A DNA stretch of 36,775 nucleotides from Bacillus sp. AFS029637 (GCF_002584985.1 NZ_NUPZ01000033.1:171629-208403), one strand, 5' to 3'. Shown: positions 8,034 through 18,007, numbered from the stretch's first letter. The notes: generated by a model from the sequence alone, not told the origin. Numbers and translations: made by a program.

Positions 8034-8229
8034 CTATATCCATTATCGCTCCTATAATCCCGGCATGATCTCAGCAGCTTTCATTACCCTCTTTTCTATT
8101 TTCTTTTTTGCATCCAAGAAACAATTAACTCATAAAAAACAATTCGTAATTACACTCATTTTCAGCTTATTTTCTTACCCCATTATACTTTGGATTACCT
8201 TGCTATTCGCTAGCTGCTTTCATCCATAA
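8026..8229 (+). CDS. Small hypothetical membrane protein (possible gene)
   Basis: An open frame of 67 codons from a TTG that overlaps the end of the previous gene by 8 nt. An alternative ATG at 8065 would give 54 residues. Neither start has a clear ribosome site, so translation would depend on coupling. The product has two hydrophobic segments (about residues 14-30 and 41-62 from the TTG) joined by a basic loop KKQLTHKKQ, as in small two-span membrane proteins. It ends immediately before a strong terminator, which supports its being the last gene of the ATPase unit. No family is recognised. Confidence 0.45.
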   Translation: MNNYIHYRSYNPGMISAAFITLFSIFFFASKKQLTHKKQFVITLIFSLFSYPIILWITLLFASCFHP

Positions 8230-8230
8230 A

Positions 8231-8262
8231 AAAGGACCAGGAAAACTCCTGGTCCTTTACTC
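8231..8262 (+). terminator. Terminator of the ArsA-like unit
   Basis: AAAGGACCAGGA (8231-8242), loop AAAC, TCCTGGTCCTTT (8247-8258): a perfect 12-bp stem with T-rich 3' side, 2 nt after the last stop codon. The stem could also serve as the terminator of metQ on the opposite strand, though it is about 120 nt away. Confidence 0.85.
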
Positions 8263-8320
8263 TACTTAACAAACATGGAATTCTATGTTATACAGAATTA
8301 GGGTTTGTTTGTTAAGTAGA
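8261..8320. repeat. Nested inverted repeat between convergent units
   Basis: TCTACTTAACAAAC (8261-8274) is the exact reverse complement of 8307-8320. Inside it, AATTCT (8279-8284) pairs with AGAATT (8294-8299). It abuts the preceding terminator and lies between the convergent ArsA-like and metQ units. It lacks a terminal T-run, so it is not a simple terminator; it could be a small repeated element. Confidence 0.6.
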
Positions 8321-8381
8321 TTATATGTTGAACGAACTAACAGCGGAGGGGTTCCTTCTATTAGTCCATTAAACCCAATGA

Positions 8382-9224
8382 TTATTTTACGATTTTTTCA
8401 AGCTCCTCAAGTGAAAGATCTACTGAAATGGAACCATCATTTGTTTCTTTCTTAATTGCATCTGTTACTTCTTTTGAATGATATAGTTCAATTACTTTTT
8501 TCAGTGTTGGATCATCTTTATCTTTTGTACGAGCTGCGAAAATATTAATATAGGCCTTCGCATTTTCATCCTTTGGATCTTCTAAGAAAATTGGATCCTT
8601 CGCTGGATCTAATCCAGCTTGACCCGCAACACCGTTATTAATAACTGAAGCTGCTACATCTTTTAGAACACGAGGTGTTTGCTGTGCGATAACCGGTGTA
8701 ATTTTTAACTTCTTCGGATTTTCAGCAATGCCACTTGTATCTCCAAATAAGCCAAAGCCTTTCTTAAGCTTTAATAAACCTGCTGCATCAAGAAGTTTTA
8801 ATGCACGTGCTTGGTTCGTTGGATCGTTCGGAATAGCGATTTCTGAACCATCTGGGATTTCATTTGCTTTCTTATATTTTTCAGAGTATAAGCCCATTGG
8901 TGCAATTTGTGTTGTACCAACAGCTGTAATATCTAATTTATGCTCTTTTTTAAATTGCTCTAAGAAAGCAACATGTTGGAAGGCATTTAGTTCAATGTCT
9001 CCATCAGCTAACGCTTTATTTGGCGTTGTGTAATCAGAGAACTCAATCAATTTAACTTTAATCCCTTCTTTTTCAGCTTTTCCCTTTACAATTTCCCAAG
9101 CGTTTCCATCAGTTCCAGTTACACCGACGCGAACTACTTTCTCTTTCGCTCCTGCATCTGAGCAGCCGCTTAATGCTGAAATTCCTACAATCGCTGATAA
9201 TGCAAATGCTAAAATTTTCTTCAT
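8382..9224 (-). CDS. metQ: Methionine ABC transporter substrate-binding lipoprotein
   Basis: A 280-residue solute-binding lipoprotein of the NlpA/MetQ family, anchored outside the membrane, that delivers methionine to MetNI. The signal peptide ends in the lipobox LSGC with lipidated C21. The mature part begins with KVVRVGVTGTDGNAWEIVK and contains ELNAFQHVAFLEQF and IAIPNDPTNQARALKLL, hallmark blocks of this family. It is the third gene of metN-metI-metQ and starts after AGAGGGGAAAATAAA. The SAM riboswitch in front of metN supports methionine as the substrate rather than another ligand of the NlpA family. Possible D-methionine or methionine-sulfoxide binding cannot be judged. Confidence 0.93.
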   Translation of the reverse strand: MKKILAFALSAIVGISALSGCSDAGAKEKVVRVGVTGTDGNAWEIVKGKAEKEGIKVKLIEFSDYTTPNKALADGDIELNAFQHVAFLEQFKKEHKLDITAVGTTQIAPMGLYSEKYKKANEIPDGSEIAIPNDPTNQARALKLLDAAGLLKLKKGFGLFGDTSGIAENPKKLKITPVIAQQTPRVLKDVAASVINNGVAGQAGLDPAKDPIFLEDPKDENAKAYINIFAARTKDKDDPTLKKVIELYHSKEVTDAIKKETNDGSISVDLSLEELEKIVK

Positions 9225-9245
9225 TTTATTTTCCCCTCTTCCTTT

Positions 9246-9911
9246 TTATGATCTGCGTAAAAAGACTTTCGCAAAGTAGTTTCCTAAGTTTTGAGCTATC
9301 TGTACGAGAATAATAAGTAAAACGACCGTTACGAACATAACTGATGTATCAAAGCGTTGATAACCATATGTCATCGCTAAGTCACCAAGACCGCCACCAC
9401 CAACAAGCCCAGCAACTGCAGAAAATTCAATTAGACCAACTGTCATAAACGTGACACCTAAAATTAATGGCGCTAACGCTTCTGGCACAAGAATTCCAAA
9501 GACAATTCTAATTGGTGAAGCACCCATCGCTTGCGCTGCTTCAATTACCCCTTTCGGAACAGAAACAAGATTTGTTTCAACCATTCTAGCAATACCAATT
9601 GATGCAACTAACGTCATTGGGAAGATCGCTGCCGCTGTTCCAATTGTCGTTCCGATTACGCTTCTTGTTATCGGACTTAAAGCTACTAAAAAGATAATAA
9701 ATGGAATCGGACGAATTGTATTAATAATGACATTAAGAATGGAAAAGACCCATTTATTCTCTAAAAAGTTTCCTTTACGTGTTACATATAAAAGTAAACC
9801 AAGCGGTATACCAAGAATTGTGGCAAATATTAGGGTTACAATTACCATTAAGAGGGTATCCCCCGTCGCATCTAATATACGAGGCCAAAATATACTCCAA
9901 TCAACTCGCAT
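9246..9911 (-). CDS. metI: Methionine ABC transporter permease
   Basis: A 221-residue integral membrane permease of the MetI type. About five hydrophobic segments are seen. The cytoplasmic EAA loop, which couples to the ATPase, is visible as EAAQAMGASPIRIVFGILVPEALAP around residues 124-148. The N-terminal part is short, as is usual for MetI. Its start overlaps the end of metN by 11 nt and it is 21 nt before metQ, so all three form one operon behind the SAM-I riboswitch. Nothing is unusual. Confidence 0.94.
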   Translation of the reverse strand: MRVDWSIFWPRILDATGDTLLMVIVTLIFATILGIPLGLLLYVTRKGNFLENKWVFSILNVIINTIRPIPFIIFLVALSPITRSVIGTTIGTAAAIFPMTLVASIGIARMVETNLVSVPKGVIEAAQAMGASPIRIVFGILVPEALAPLILGVTFMTVGLIEFSAVAGLVGGGGLGDLAMTYGYQRFDTSVMFVTVVLLIILVQIAQNLGNYFAKVFLRRS

Positions 9912-10920
9912 GAGCTTCTACCTCCTTCAGCTGCACTTGCAGTCTTAGATGTTGTAATGCTTTTTGGATTTCCTTTTGCTCACCTTGCAATTCTACAAGA
10001 AGATTTCCAAATAACACATTTTGAAGTTCAATAATATTTCCGTACAGTACGTTTACATCGACGTTATAGTTTTTCGCGATATATGATAGTACCGGCTGTC
10101 CTGTCTCCTCACCAGTAAACGTTAAGCGATAAATCTGTCCACCATTTTGAATTTTCGCTAGAACACTGTCTGGTAAGTGATCATTAATAATTGAACGTAC
10201 GAAATTTTGAGTCGTTTTTGTTTTTGGTTGTGTGAAAACGTCAAACAGTTTTCCTTCTTCAATAACTTTCCCCTTCTCCATTACAGCTACACGGTGACAA
10301 ATTTCTTTCACAACGTGCATTTCATGTGTAATAAGAAGAATTGTTACATTGTATTCCCGATTTACTTTCTTTAATAAGTTTAAGATTTCTGTCGTTGTTT
10401 CTGGATCTAAAGCTGATGTCGCCTCATCACATATAAGGATATCTGGTGATGTCGCCAGCGCTCTTGCAATCCCAACACGTTGCTTTTGTCCGCCTGATAG
10501 CTGCTCTGGATAATAGTTTGCTTTATCTTCTAACCCTACAAACTTCAGCAGATCATTTACTTTTTCCTTTATCTCATTCTTTGGTACTTTCGCTAACTTT
10601 AATGGGTAAGCAATATTTCCAAACACTGTTCTTGAATTAAATAAATTAAAGCTTTGAAAAATCATCCCGATTCTTTGTCTTAATTTACGTAATTCCTTCG
10701 TAGATAATAATGTAATATCTTTATCATCTATTGAGATCGTTCCCGCAGTTGGTCTTTCTAACATGTTTACTAGACGTAATAACGTACTCTTTCCAGCTCC
10801 ACTAAAACCAATAATGCCAAAAATTTCGCCTTTCTCAACTAATAATGTTACATCTTCCACCGCATGAACAGATTGCCCACCTGATTCATACACTTTACTT
10901 ACATTGTTAAAAGAAATCAT
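9901..10920 (-). CDS. metN: Methionine ABC transporter ATP-binding protein
   Basis: The 339-residue ATPase of the methionine importer, at the cytoplasmic face of the membrane. Walker A GFSGAGKST is at 38-46, the ABC signature LSGGQKQR near 140, and Walker B ILICDEATSALD follows. From about residue 265 there is a C-terminal NIL-type regulatory domain (RLTFTGEETGQPVLSYIAKNYNVDVNVLYGN region), which in characterised MetN binds methionine and inhibits transport. The start is set at MISFNN because GGAGGGAAGAAA lies directly before that ATG. The frame stays open for 34 codons further upstream, but those codons fall in the riboswitch terminator and are not coding. It is the first gene of metNIQ. Confidence 0.95.
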   Translation of the reverse strand: MISFNNVSKVYESGGQSVHAVEDVTLLVEKGEIFGIIGFSGAGKSTLLRLVNMLERPTAGTISIDDKDITLLSTKELRKLRQRIGMIFQSFNLFNSRTVFGNIAYPLKLAKVPKNEIKEKVNDLLKFVGLEDKANYYPEQLSGGQKQRVGIARALATSPDILICDEATSALDPETTTEILNLLKKVNREYNVTILLITHEMHVVKEICHRVAVMEKGKVIEEGKLFDVFTQPKTKTTQNFVRSIINDHLPDSVLAKIQNGGQIYRLTFTGEETGQPVLSYIAKNYNVDVNVLYGNIIELQNVLFGNLLVELQGEQKEIQKALQHLRLQVQLKEVEAHAS

Positions 10921-10969
10921 TTTCTTCCCTCCTATATGCTGTAAAAACTTGAAGTAGAGCTTTCGAGGT

Positions 10970-11022
10970 AAAATAAAAAGTGCTCTCCTTCTTATCAACC
11001 ATAAAGATAAGAAGGAGAGCAC
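10970..11022 (-). terminator. SAM riboswitch expression-platform terminator
   Basis: A perfect 17-bp stem, 10980-10996 with 11006-11022, 9-nt loop, followed on the minus strand by TTTTTATTTT. Its upstream arm (minus-strand CTTCTTATC) can alternatively pair with GATGAGAAG at the 3' side of aptamer helix P1, which gives the antiterminator. SAM binding should therefore favour termination before metN. Confidence 0.92.
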
Positions 11023-11040
11023 TTATATGTACTCGGTCGC

Positions 11041-11150
11041 ATCTTCTCATCTTCCAAACCTATAAAGGTTTGCTGGATTTAGCACGGTATTAAAAAACCC
11101 GTTGCTGAGGTATCGTAGGGCCAGTCCCTCCACCTCTCTGGATAAGAATG
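11041..11150 (-). promoter_or_regulatory. SAM-I (S-box) riboswitch aptamer
   Basis: On the minus strand the aptamer begins with ATTCTTATCCAGAGAGGTGG and continues AGGGACTGGCCCTACGA and ACCTCAGCAAC, the conserved S-box core with kink-turn and SAM-binding elements. It closes with GATGAGAAG, which pairs with the 5' strand of P1. It controls metNIQ by transcription termination. Confidence 0.96.
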
Positions 11151-11181
11151 TATCGATTTAATTGTCGTTTAATTAATTCTT

Positions 11182-11210
11182 ATTATAGAACTCAGAATAG
11201 TAAGAGTCAA
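11182..11210 (-). promoter_or_regulatory. Sigma-A promoter of metNIQ
   Basis: TTGACT (11205-11210), exactly 17 bp, TATAAT (11182-11187) on the minus strand. It places the transcript start near 11175, about 25 nt before the SAM aptamer. Confidence 0.88.
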
Positions 11211-11390
11211 TATATTTTTTAGAAAAATATTAATTATCCCTTTATTATAATTTTTGAATGAAAAATCTTAATAACATAGTACTTTTTAAAGTTATGTAAA
11301 ATTTTTCTCCCTCATATTTTAAAAAAGGAGAATCTTCTCTATAAATTGAATAACATTATTTGAATATGAAACTTGGAGGAAGATAAATAT

Positions 11391-11954
11391 ATGAAAACAG
11401 CTCTTTTACTCGTTGACATTCAAAATGATTATTTTCCAAATGGAAAGATGGAATTGCGTAATCCAGTAGAAGCAAGTGAATATGCTAGCCAACTGCTCCA
11501 GCACTTTAGAATGAAAAACAAACCTATTTTTCATATCCAACATGTAGCTATAAAAGATGACGCTACTTTTTTCCTGCCAAATACAGAAGGTGTATATATT
11601 CACGAAAATGTTCGTCCGCTTAGAGAGGAAGTGGTTATACTCAAGCATTACCCAAATAGCTTTCGAGAAACTGATCTTCTAGAGCAATTACGACGTTTAG
11701 ACATTGAGCACGTCGTAATATGTGGGATGATGACCCATATGTGTATCGATGCCACCGTAAGGGCTGCTTTTGATTTTGGCTTTCATTGCACCGTAATACA
11801 TGATGCTTGTGCTACAAAAGACCTTTCTTTTAAAAATGCTACTATACCAGCCGTTTATATTCACAATACAATTTTGGCTAGTTTAAATAGAGTATATGCA
11901 AATGTAATGAGTACAGAAGAATTTTTAGCTATAAAAAAACACTCCATTCAGTGA
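11391..11954 (+). CDS. Isochorismatase-family cysteine hydrolase
   Basis: A 187-residue hydrolase of the isochorismatase/nicotinamidase fold, cytoplasmic. The catalytic triad is visible: D9 in LLVDIQNDYF, K85 in VILKHYPNSF, and C118 in GMMTHMCIDATVRAA. The cis-peptide region precedes the nucleophile as usual. Members act on amides or vinyl ethers such as nicotinamide, isochorismate or N-carbamoyl compounds; the substrate here cannot be named. The start is the ATG at 11391, preceded by GGAGGAAGATAAATAT; the frame is open for 6 codons upstream but those codons contain the ribosome site itself. It stands alone, divergent from metNIQ and convergent with rocA. A role next to methionine uptake is not supported. 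Confidence 0.88.
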   Translation: MKTALLLVDIQNDYFPNGKMELRNPVEASEYASQLLQHFRMKNKPIFHIQHVAIKDDATFFLPNTEGVYIHENVRPLREEVVILKHYPNSFRETDLLEQLRRLDIEHVVICGMMTHMCIDATVRAAFDFGFHCTVIHDACATKDLSFKNATIPAVYIHNTILASLNRVYANVMSTEEFLAIKKHSIQ

Positions 11955-11980
11955 GCAAAACCGAAAAGAGTGTTTCTTGT
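11937..11980 (+). terminator. Weak terminator after the isochorismatase-like gene
   Basis: AAACACTC (11937-11944) pairs with GAGTGTTT (11968-11975), with a 23-nt loop and modest T content after it. The left arm overlaps the end of the gene. Confidence 0.45.
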
Positions 11981-12163
11981 CGAACCATAGATTTTCTTTC
12001 AAATTGTATTATACAGGAAATTTCTAAAATGAATACTAAAAAATGTGACTAATGACTCAATTTTTCTCCTCACTTTATTTCTATTTACATGTTTATCCCG
12101 CTATTAATAGGGTTTAGCTCGCATTACTCAGAAAATAGTAATATATGGAATTATAATTCAAAA

Positions 12164-12194
12164 AGGAGATCTTCACATTTTGTGAAGATCTCCT
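12164..12194 (-). terminator. Terminator after rocA
   Basis: AGGAGATCTTCACA (12164-12177) and TGTGAAGATCTCCT (12181-12194) form a perfect 14-bp stem with a 3-nt loop, 10 nt after the rocA stop. On the minus strand a short T-run follows (plus A-run 12160-12164). The rest of the gap 11981-12160 shows no gene. Confidence 0.85.
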
Positions 12195-12204
12195 CTACTA
12201 TTTC

Positions 12205-13752
12205 TTATAAAGTTTCAGAAGTAGTTTTTGCTTGCATGTGAAGTGCTAAGTAGTCAGGGCCACCAGCTTTAGAGTCTGTACCAGACATATTAAAGCCACC
12301 GAATGGTTGGTAACCTACGATTGCACCAGTACATCCACGGTTGAAGTATAAGTTACCAACATGGAAGTCTTCACGTGCTTTTTCAATATGGTCACGGTTG
12401 TTAGTAACAACAGCACCTGTTAAACCGTATTCTGTATTGTTTGCAATTGCAAGTGCATGATCAAAGTCTTTTGCTTTACAGAATGCTACTACTGGTCCGA
12501 AGATTTCTTCTTTCATTAAACGAGCATCTTCTGCAACGTCAGCAACGATTGTCGGTTGAATGAACCAACCTTTAGAATCGTCTCCTTCGCCACCTGCTAA
12601 GATTCTACCTTCTTCTTTACCAATTGCAACATAGCTCATTACTTTATCGAATGCAGCTTGGTCATTAACAGGACCCATGTTTGTACCTAATACAGCTGGG
12701 TTATCAACTGTTAATTCTTTTGTTAATTCAACTGCACGATTTAATACGTGATCGTATACATCTTCGTGGATTACTGCACGAGAACATGCAGAACATTTTT
12801 GTCCTGAGAATCCGAATGCTGATGCAACGATAGATTTAGCAGCTAATTCAAGATCAGCTTCTTTATCAACAACGATTGTATCTTTACCGCCCATTTCAGC
12901 GATAACACGTTTTAACCAGATTTGTCCTGGGTTTACTTTCGCTGCACGCTCATAAATACGGATACCTACATCACGAGATCCAGTGAAGCTAATGAAGCGT
13001 GTACGAGGGTGATCTACTAAGTAGTCACCAACTTCAGAACCGTTACCTGGAACGAAGTTTACTACGCCAGCTGGTAAACCAGCTTCTTCTAATACTTCCA
13101 TGAATTTCGCTGCTACTACAGGAGTTGTACTAGCTGGTTTTAGTAATACTGTGTTCCCAGAAACTAAAGCAGCTGTTGTCATACCTGCCATAATTGCAAA
13201 TGGGAAGTTCCAAGGAGAAATGATAACACCTACTCCTAATGGAATGTAAGAGAAACGATTATATTCAATTGGACGGCTTTCTACTGGAATACCGTCTTTT
13301 AATTTCAACATTTGACGAGCATAATATTCCATAAAATCGATTGCTTCTGCTGTATCAGCATCTGCCTCATTCCATGGTTTACCTGCTTCTTTTACAAGAA
13401 TAGCAGAAAATTCATGTTTTCTACGACGAACGATTGCTGCAGCACGGAATAAAATGTCTGCACGCATTTCTGGTTTTGACTTTCTCCAAGTTTGGAATGT
13501 TTCATCCGCTACTTGCATTGCTTTTTCAGCTAATTCACGGCTTGCTTTTGAAACGCGACCAACAAGTTCCTCTTTATTTGCAGGGTTTACAGAAACAATT
13601 TTGTCTTCTGTAGTGATTTTTTCTCCCCCAATAATTAATGGATAGTCTTGTCCAAGATAAGATTCTACTTTCTTTAAACCTTCTTCAAACGCTAATTTGT
13701 TCGCCTCTACTGAAAAATCTGTAAATGGCTCATGTTTGTATGCTACTACCAT
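12205..13752 (-). CDS. rocA: 1-pyrroline-5-carboxylate dehydrogenase
   Basis: NAD-dependent aldehyde dehydrogenase of 515 residues that oxidises glutamate semialdehyde (from pyrroline-5-carboxylate) to glutamate, the last step of proline and arginine breakdown. Catalytic C320 lies in GQKCSACSR, and general base E286 in VIAEMGGKD. The cofactor-binding block [11 protein letters not shown] and the GSRDVG turn are present. The length and the N-terminal extension before the fold are typical of RocA/PutC of Gram-positives. A GGGGAGG site precedes the ATG. It is a single gene with its own promoter and terminator; no proline dehydrogenase or regulator gene is adjacent. A candidate catabolite-repression site lies between promoter and start. 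Very confident on family; rocA versus putC naming is a matter of convention. Confidence 0.93.
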   Translation of the reverse strand: MVVAYKHEPFTDFSVEANKLAFEEGLKKVESYLGQDYPLIIGGEKITTEDKIVSVNPANKEELVGRVSKASRELAEKAMQVADETFQTWRKSKPEMRADILFRAAAIVRRRKHEFSAILVKEAGKPWNEADADTAEAIDFMEYYARQMLKLKDGIPVESRPIEYNRFSYIPLGVGVIISPWNFPFAIMAGMTTAALVSGNTVLLKPASTTPVVAAKFMEVLEEAGLPAGVVNFVPGNGSEVGDYLVDHPRTRFISFTGSRDVGIRIYERAAKVNPGQIWLKRVIAEMGGKDTIVVDKEADLELAAKSIVASAFGFSGQKCSACSRAVIHEDVYDHVLNRAVELTKELTVDNPAVLGTNMGPVNDQAAFDKVMSYVAIGKEEGRILAGGEGDDSKGWFIQPTIVADVAEDARLMKEEIFGPVVAFCKAKDFDHALAIANNTEYGLTGAVVTNNRDHIEKAREDFHVGNLYFNRGCTGAIVGYQPFGGFNMSGTDSKAGGPDYLALHMQAKTTSETL

Positions 13753-13770
13753 CCTTTTAGCCTCCCCTTA

Positions 13771-13784
13771 GAAAAACGTTTACA
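13771..13784 (-). promoter_or_regulatory. Candidate CcpA (cre) site in the rocA leader
   Basis: The minus-strand sequence TGTAAACGTTTTTC matches the cre consensus TGWAANCGNTNWCA at 12 of 14 positions; the last two bases differ. It lies downstream of the promoter, where bound CcpA would block elongation. Confidence 0.4.
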
Positions 13785-13796
13785 TTTTACAACATT

Positions 13797-13825
13797 ATTC
13801 TACACGATAATTTAGATTTATTCAA
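13797..13825 (-). promoter_or_regulatory. Sigma-A promoter of rocA
   Basis: TTGAAT (13820-13825), 17 bp, TAGAAT (13797-13802) on the minus strand, about 45 bp before the rocA ATG. No sigma-54 -12/-24 element is seen. Confidence 0.65.
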
Positions 13826-13837
13826 ATATTCCTAGAC

Positions 13838-13873
13838 TTATATTTTAAAAATTAATTAATTTTTAAAATATAA
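13838..13873. repeat. Perfect 36-bp A/T-only palindrome
   Basis: Bases 13838-13873 read identically on both strands, centred on TTAATTAA at 13852-13859. It lies between the rocA promoter and the terminator of the next unit. It has no spacer, so it could extrude as a cruciform or fold as an RNA hairpin. Confidence 0.7.
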
Positions 13874-13875
13874 TA

Positions 13876-13905
13876 AAAAATAGAGTTATACATACGTATA
13901 ACTCT
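13876..13905 (-). terminator. Terminator after the TSUP permease gene
   Basis: AGAGTTATAC (13882-13891), loop ATAC, GTATAACTCT (13896-13905). The stem overlaps the stop codon, and on the minus strand it is followed by TATTTTTTATTA. Confidence 0.85.
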
Positions 13906-14674
13906 ACAGAATATGAGTATATTCCAAAATGTTTTTTCCGATTAATAAAATAGTTACTAATAAAAATAAAGTCCTCACATATCCAACACCTTTTTGAACA
14001 GCAAACCTTGATCCAAAATAAGCGCCAAAAATCATCGATAATCCCATGATAATACCGTATTCAAAATGAATTATGTCTAAAAATAAAAAAGTAATTAAAG
14101 ATACGATGTTACTAACAAAGTTCAAAAGTTTTCCAGATGCTGCCGCTTGAATAAAATCCAAACCGATTAATAAAAATGCAAAAATTAAAAAGGATCCTGT
14201 TCCTGGTCCAAAAAAACCATCATAAAATCCTATCATTAAAATAACAAAGAAAAATATTAATGTTTTCCTTTTCGTCATCTTTTTATAGGTAGATACACTT
14301 CCCCAATCCTTTTTCGCAATAATATAAATAGCAATACATACCAACATTATAAGTACTAATGGACGTAAAATATCCGGTGGAATAAATTTTACTACTAAAG
14401 CACCTGCAATCGCTCCAACAATAGTTAACGGGATTAACTTTCCTACAATTTTAAAATCAACCTTTCCTGATCGAATAAAATAAATTGTACTTGTAAACGT
14501 CCCCATTGTTGCAGCTAATTTATTCGTTGCAATTGCCGAAGCTGGTGGTAAACCAACAAACATAAGCGCAGGAAGCGAAATTAACCCTCCCCCTCCAACA
14601 ACTGAATCAATAAAAGCTGCTAAAAAACCGAATGCAATTAATAAAATAATGACTTGAAAACTTAATTCGTCCAT
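13904..14674 (-). CDS. TSUP-family (TauE/SafE) membrane transporter
   Basis: A 256-residue integral membrane protein with about eight hydrophobic segments in two halves. The N-terminal motif FGFLAAFIDSVVGGGGLISLPALMFVG followed by ASAIATNKLAATMGT is the hallmark of the TauE/SafE (TSUP) family, and GFYDGFFGPGTGSFLIFAF is the matching motif of the second half. Family members export or import small sulfur-containing or organic anions such as sulfite, sulfoacetate or taurine-derived compounds; the substrate here is not readable. The ATG follows AAGGGGTAAAGCTT. It stands as a single gene between camS and rocA on the same strand, with its own terminator. Confidence 0.9.
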   Translation of the reverse strand: MDELSFQVIILLIAFGFLAAFIDSVVGGGGLISLPALMFVGLPPASAIATNKLAATMGTFTSTIYFIRSGKVDFKIVGKLIPLTIVGAIAGALVVKFIPPDILRPLVLIMLVCIAIYIIAKKDWGSVSTYKKMTKRKTLIFFFVILMIGFYDGFFGPGTGSFLIFAFLLIGLDFIQAAASGKLLNFVSNIVSLITFLFLDIIHFEYGIIMGLSMIFGAYFGSRFAVQKGVGYVRTLFLLVTILLIGKNILEYTHIL

Positions 14675-14739
14675 AAGCTTTACCCCTTACCCCTTTATTT
14701 ATAACATTTTAAATTATAACAAAATTCCTCAAGAAAAAA

Positions 14740-14762
14740 AGCTGTTCCAAAAAGGAACAGCT
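14740..14762 (-). terminator. Terminator of the pcrB-pcrA-ligA-camS unit
   Basis: AGCTGTTCC (14740-14748), loop AAAAA, GGAACAGCT (14754-14762), followed on the minus strand by TTTTTTTC. It lies 8 nt after the camS stop. Confidence 0.88.
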
Positions 14763-14769
14763 CTCCTAT

Positions 14770-15966
14770 TTAATCTAAAATTTTCACCAATGGTTCATCT
14801 TGCTTCGCTTCACGTATAATAATAGCTTCTGGACGTTCTACAGATTTAATCGTTACTTGTACTTTCATGTAATTCGGGAAGTATTCCATAACAAGCCCTG
14901 CAACATATTGTGTAAAACCAATTATGTCAGCTTTCCCATTAAATTGGACAGGAATATCAAGCTTCATTTCTTTTAATTCATCATCTTTATACATACCAGT
15001 ACCGATAACAGCCGTATAGTCGCCTTGGAAATAATCGCTTAATTTTGCTTTAAAGTTTGATACTCTTGCAAGATCTTCACGTTTATTATCTGTTTTCGCT
15101 TGTTCAGATGGGAACAAATAATATTTCTCATTAATTTGTTTCCAATCTTCAACCGTTTCACTACCTTTTTCCACATTCGCATAAGAAACAAAATTACCTG
15201 GCACAAGTGAAGACTTTGGAGCTTGGCGATAAATCGCAAATGTAATCGGAACATTTTTTATTTCGGGATTTTTTTGGTGCATAACTTTCAAGATTTCTTG
15301 CGCCATTTTTTTCCCTTCTGCTAACATTTTTTCGTCCGGGATTGCAACCTCACGCGGATAGCCATGCTCTTCCTCATAATATTGAACAGAATTCATCGCT
15401 AATCCAACTACAATGCCACCAAGTTCAACATCTTTCTCGCCTTTTTTCACATAATAATCTTGCTCTAAAATATTTGAAATATATATTGGATTTTTTTTAT
15501 TTTTCACTTCTAGTGATTCGGATCCTTCACCTAACGCTGGGTTTAACCCTATGTTAGGAAATTTAACCGCATCTTTTTTTAAACTGTCCTCTAGTTCCTT
15601 TTGTTGAGCATCTGTACGCTTTCTTTTAACAAGCATTTGCACAGTTCGGGCATCTAGAGTACTTCCACCTTTAAAGAAATAATCTTTCGTACTAAATGAT
15701 TCTTTCGCAATACGCATTAATCCTGTTTCAAATTCATCTACATCAAGGCGACTATTTAATCCTTGTACAACTAAACCACGTGCAGATCCTGCATCAAATG
15801 GAACAGTCGTCTTATAATATTCATCCGAAATAGAGTATTTTGGGACGACTGCTTGCTCTTTTGCTTTCCCCGATTTCTCAACCACTTTTTCATCTTTGTC
15901 GGCACCTATACTACACCCACTTACAAGTAGGCTAAGGCTTAATACCGCTAATGCTATTTTTTTCAT
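14770..15966 (-). CDS. camS: CamS-family lipoprotein (sex-pheromone precursor family)
   Basis: A 398-residue surface lipoprotein. The signal peptide MKKIALAVLSLSLLVSG ends in the lipobox LVSGC with lipidated C18. The rest is a soluble extracellular domain matching the CamS/YerH family (blocks ARGLVVQGLNSRLDVDEFETGLMR, GGIVVGLAMNSVQYY and YFPNYMKVQVTIKSVERPEAI). The family name comes from staphylococcal and enterococcal members whose cleaved signal peptides act as plasmid-transfer pheromones; the function of the lipoprotein itself is unknown. It is the last gene of pcrB-pcrA-ligA-camS, 16 nt after ligA, an order conserved in Bacillus. Family is sure; a pheromone role here is speculation. Confidence 0.92.
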   Translation of the reverse strand: MKKIALAVLSLSLLVSGCSIGADKDEKVVEKSGKAKEQAVVPKYSISDEYYKTTVPFDAGSARGLVVQGLNSRLDVDEFETGLMRIAKESFSTKDYFFKGGSTLDARTVQMLVKRKRTDAQQKELEDSLKKDAVKFPNIGLNPALGEGSESLEVKNKKNPIYISNILEQDYYVKKGEKDVELGGIVVGLAMNSVQYYEEEHGYPREVAIPDEKMLAEGKKMAQEILKVMHQKNPEIKNVPITFAIYRQAPKSSLVPGNFVSYANVEKGSETVEDWKQINEKYYLFPSEQAKTDNKREDLARVSNFKAKLSDYFQGDYTAVIGTGMYKDDELKEMKLDIPVQFNGKADIIGFTQYVAGLVMEYFPNYMKVQVTIKSVERPEAIIIREAKQDEPLVKILD

Positions 15967-15982
15967 GGTAAGTTTGCACCTC

Positions 15983-18007
<2,025 letters not shown>

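Noticed and set aside
8321-8381. Possible metQ terminator hairpin (ACTAA...TTAGT with GGAGG/CCTTC)
   Set aside because: The stem is short, needs wobble pairs and lacks a T-run on the minus strand. No certain metQ terminator was identified.
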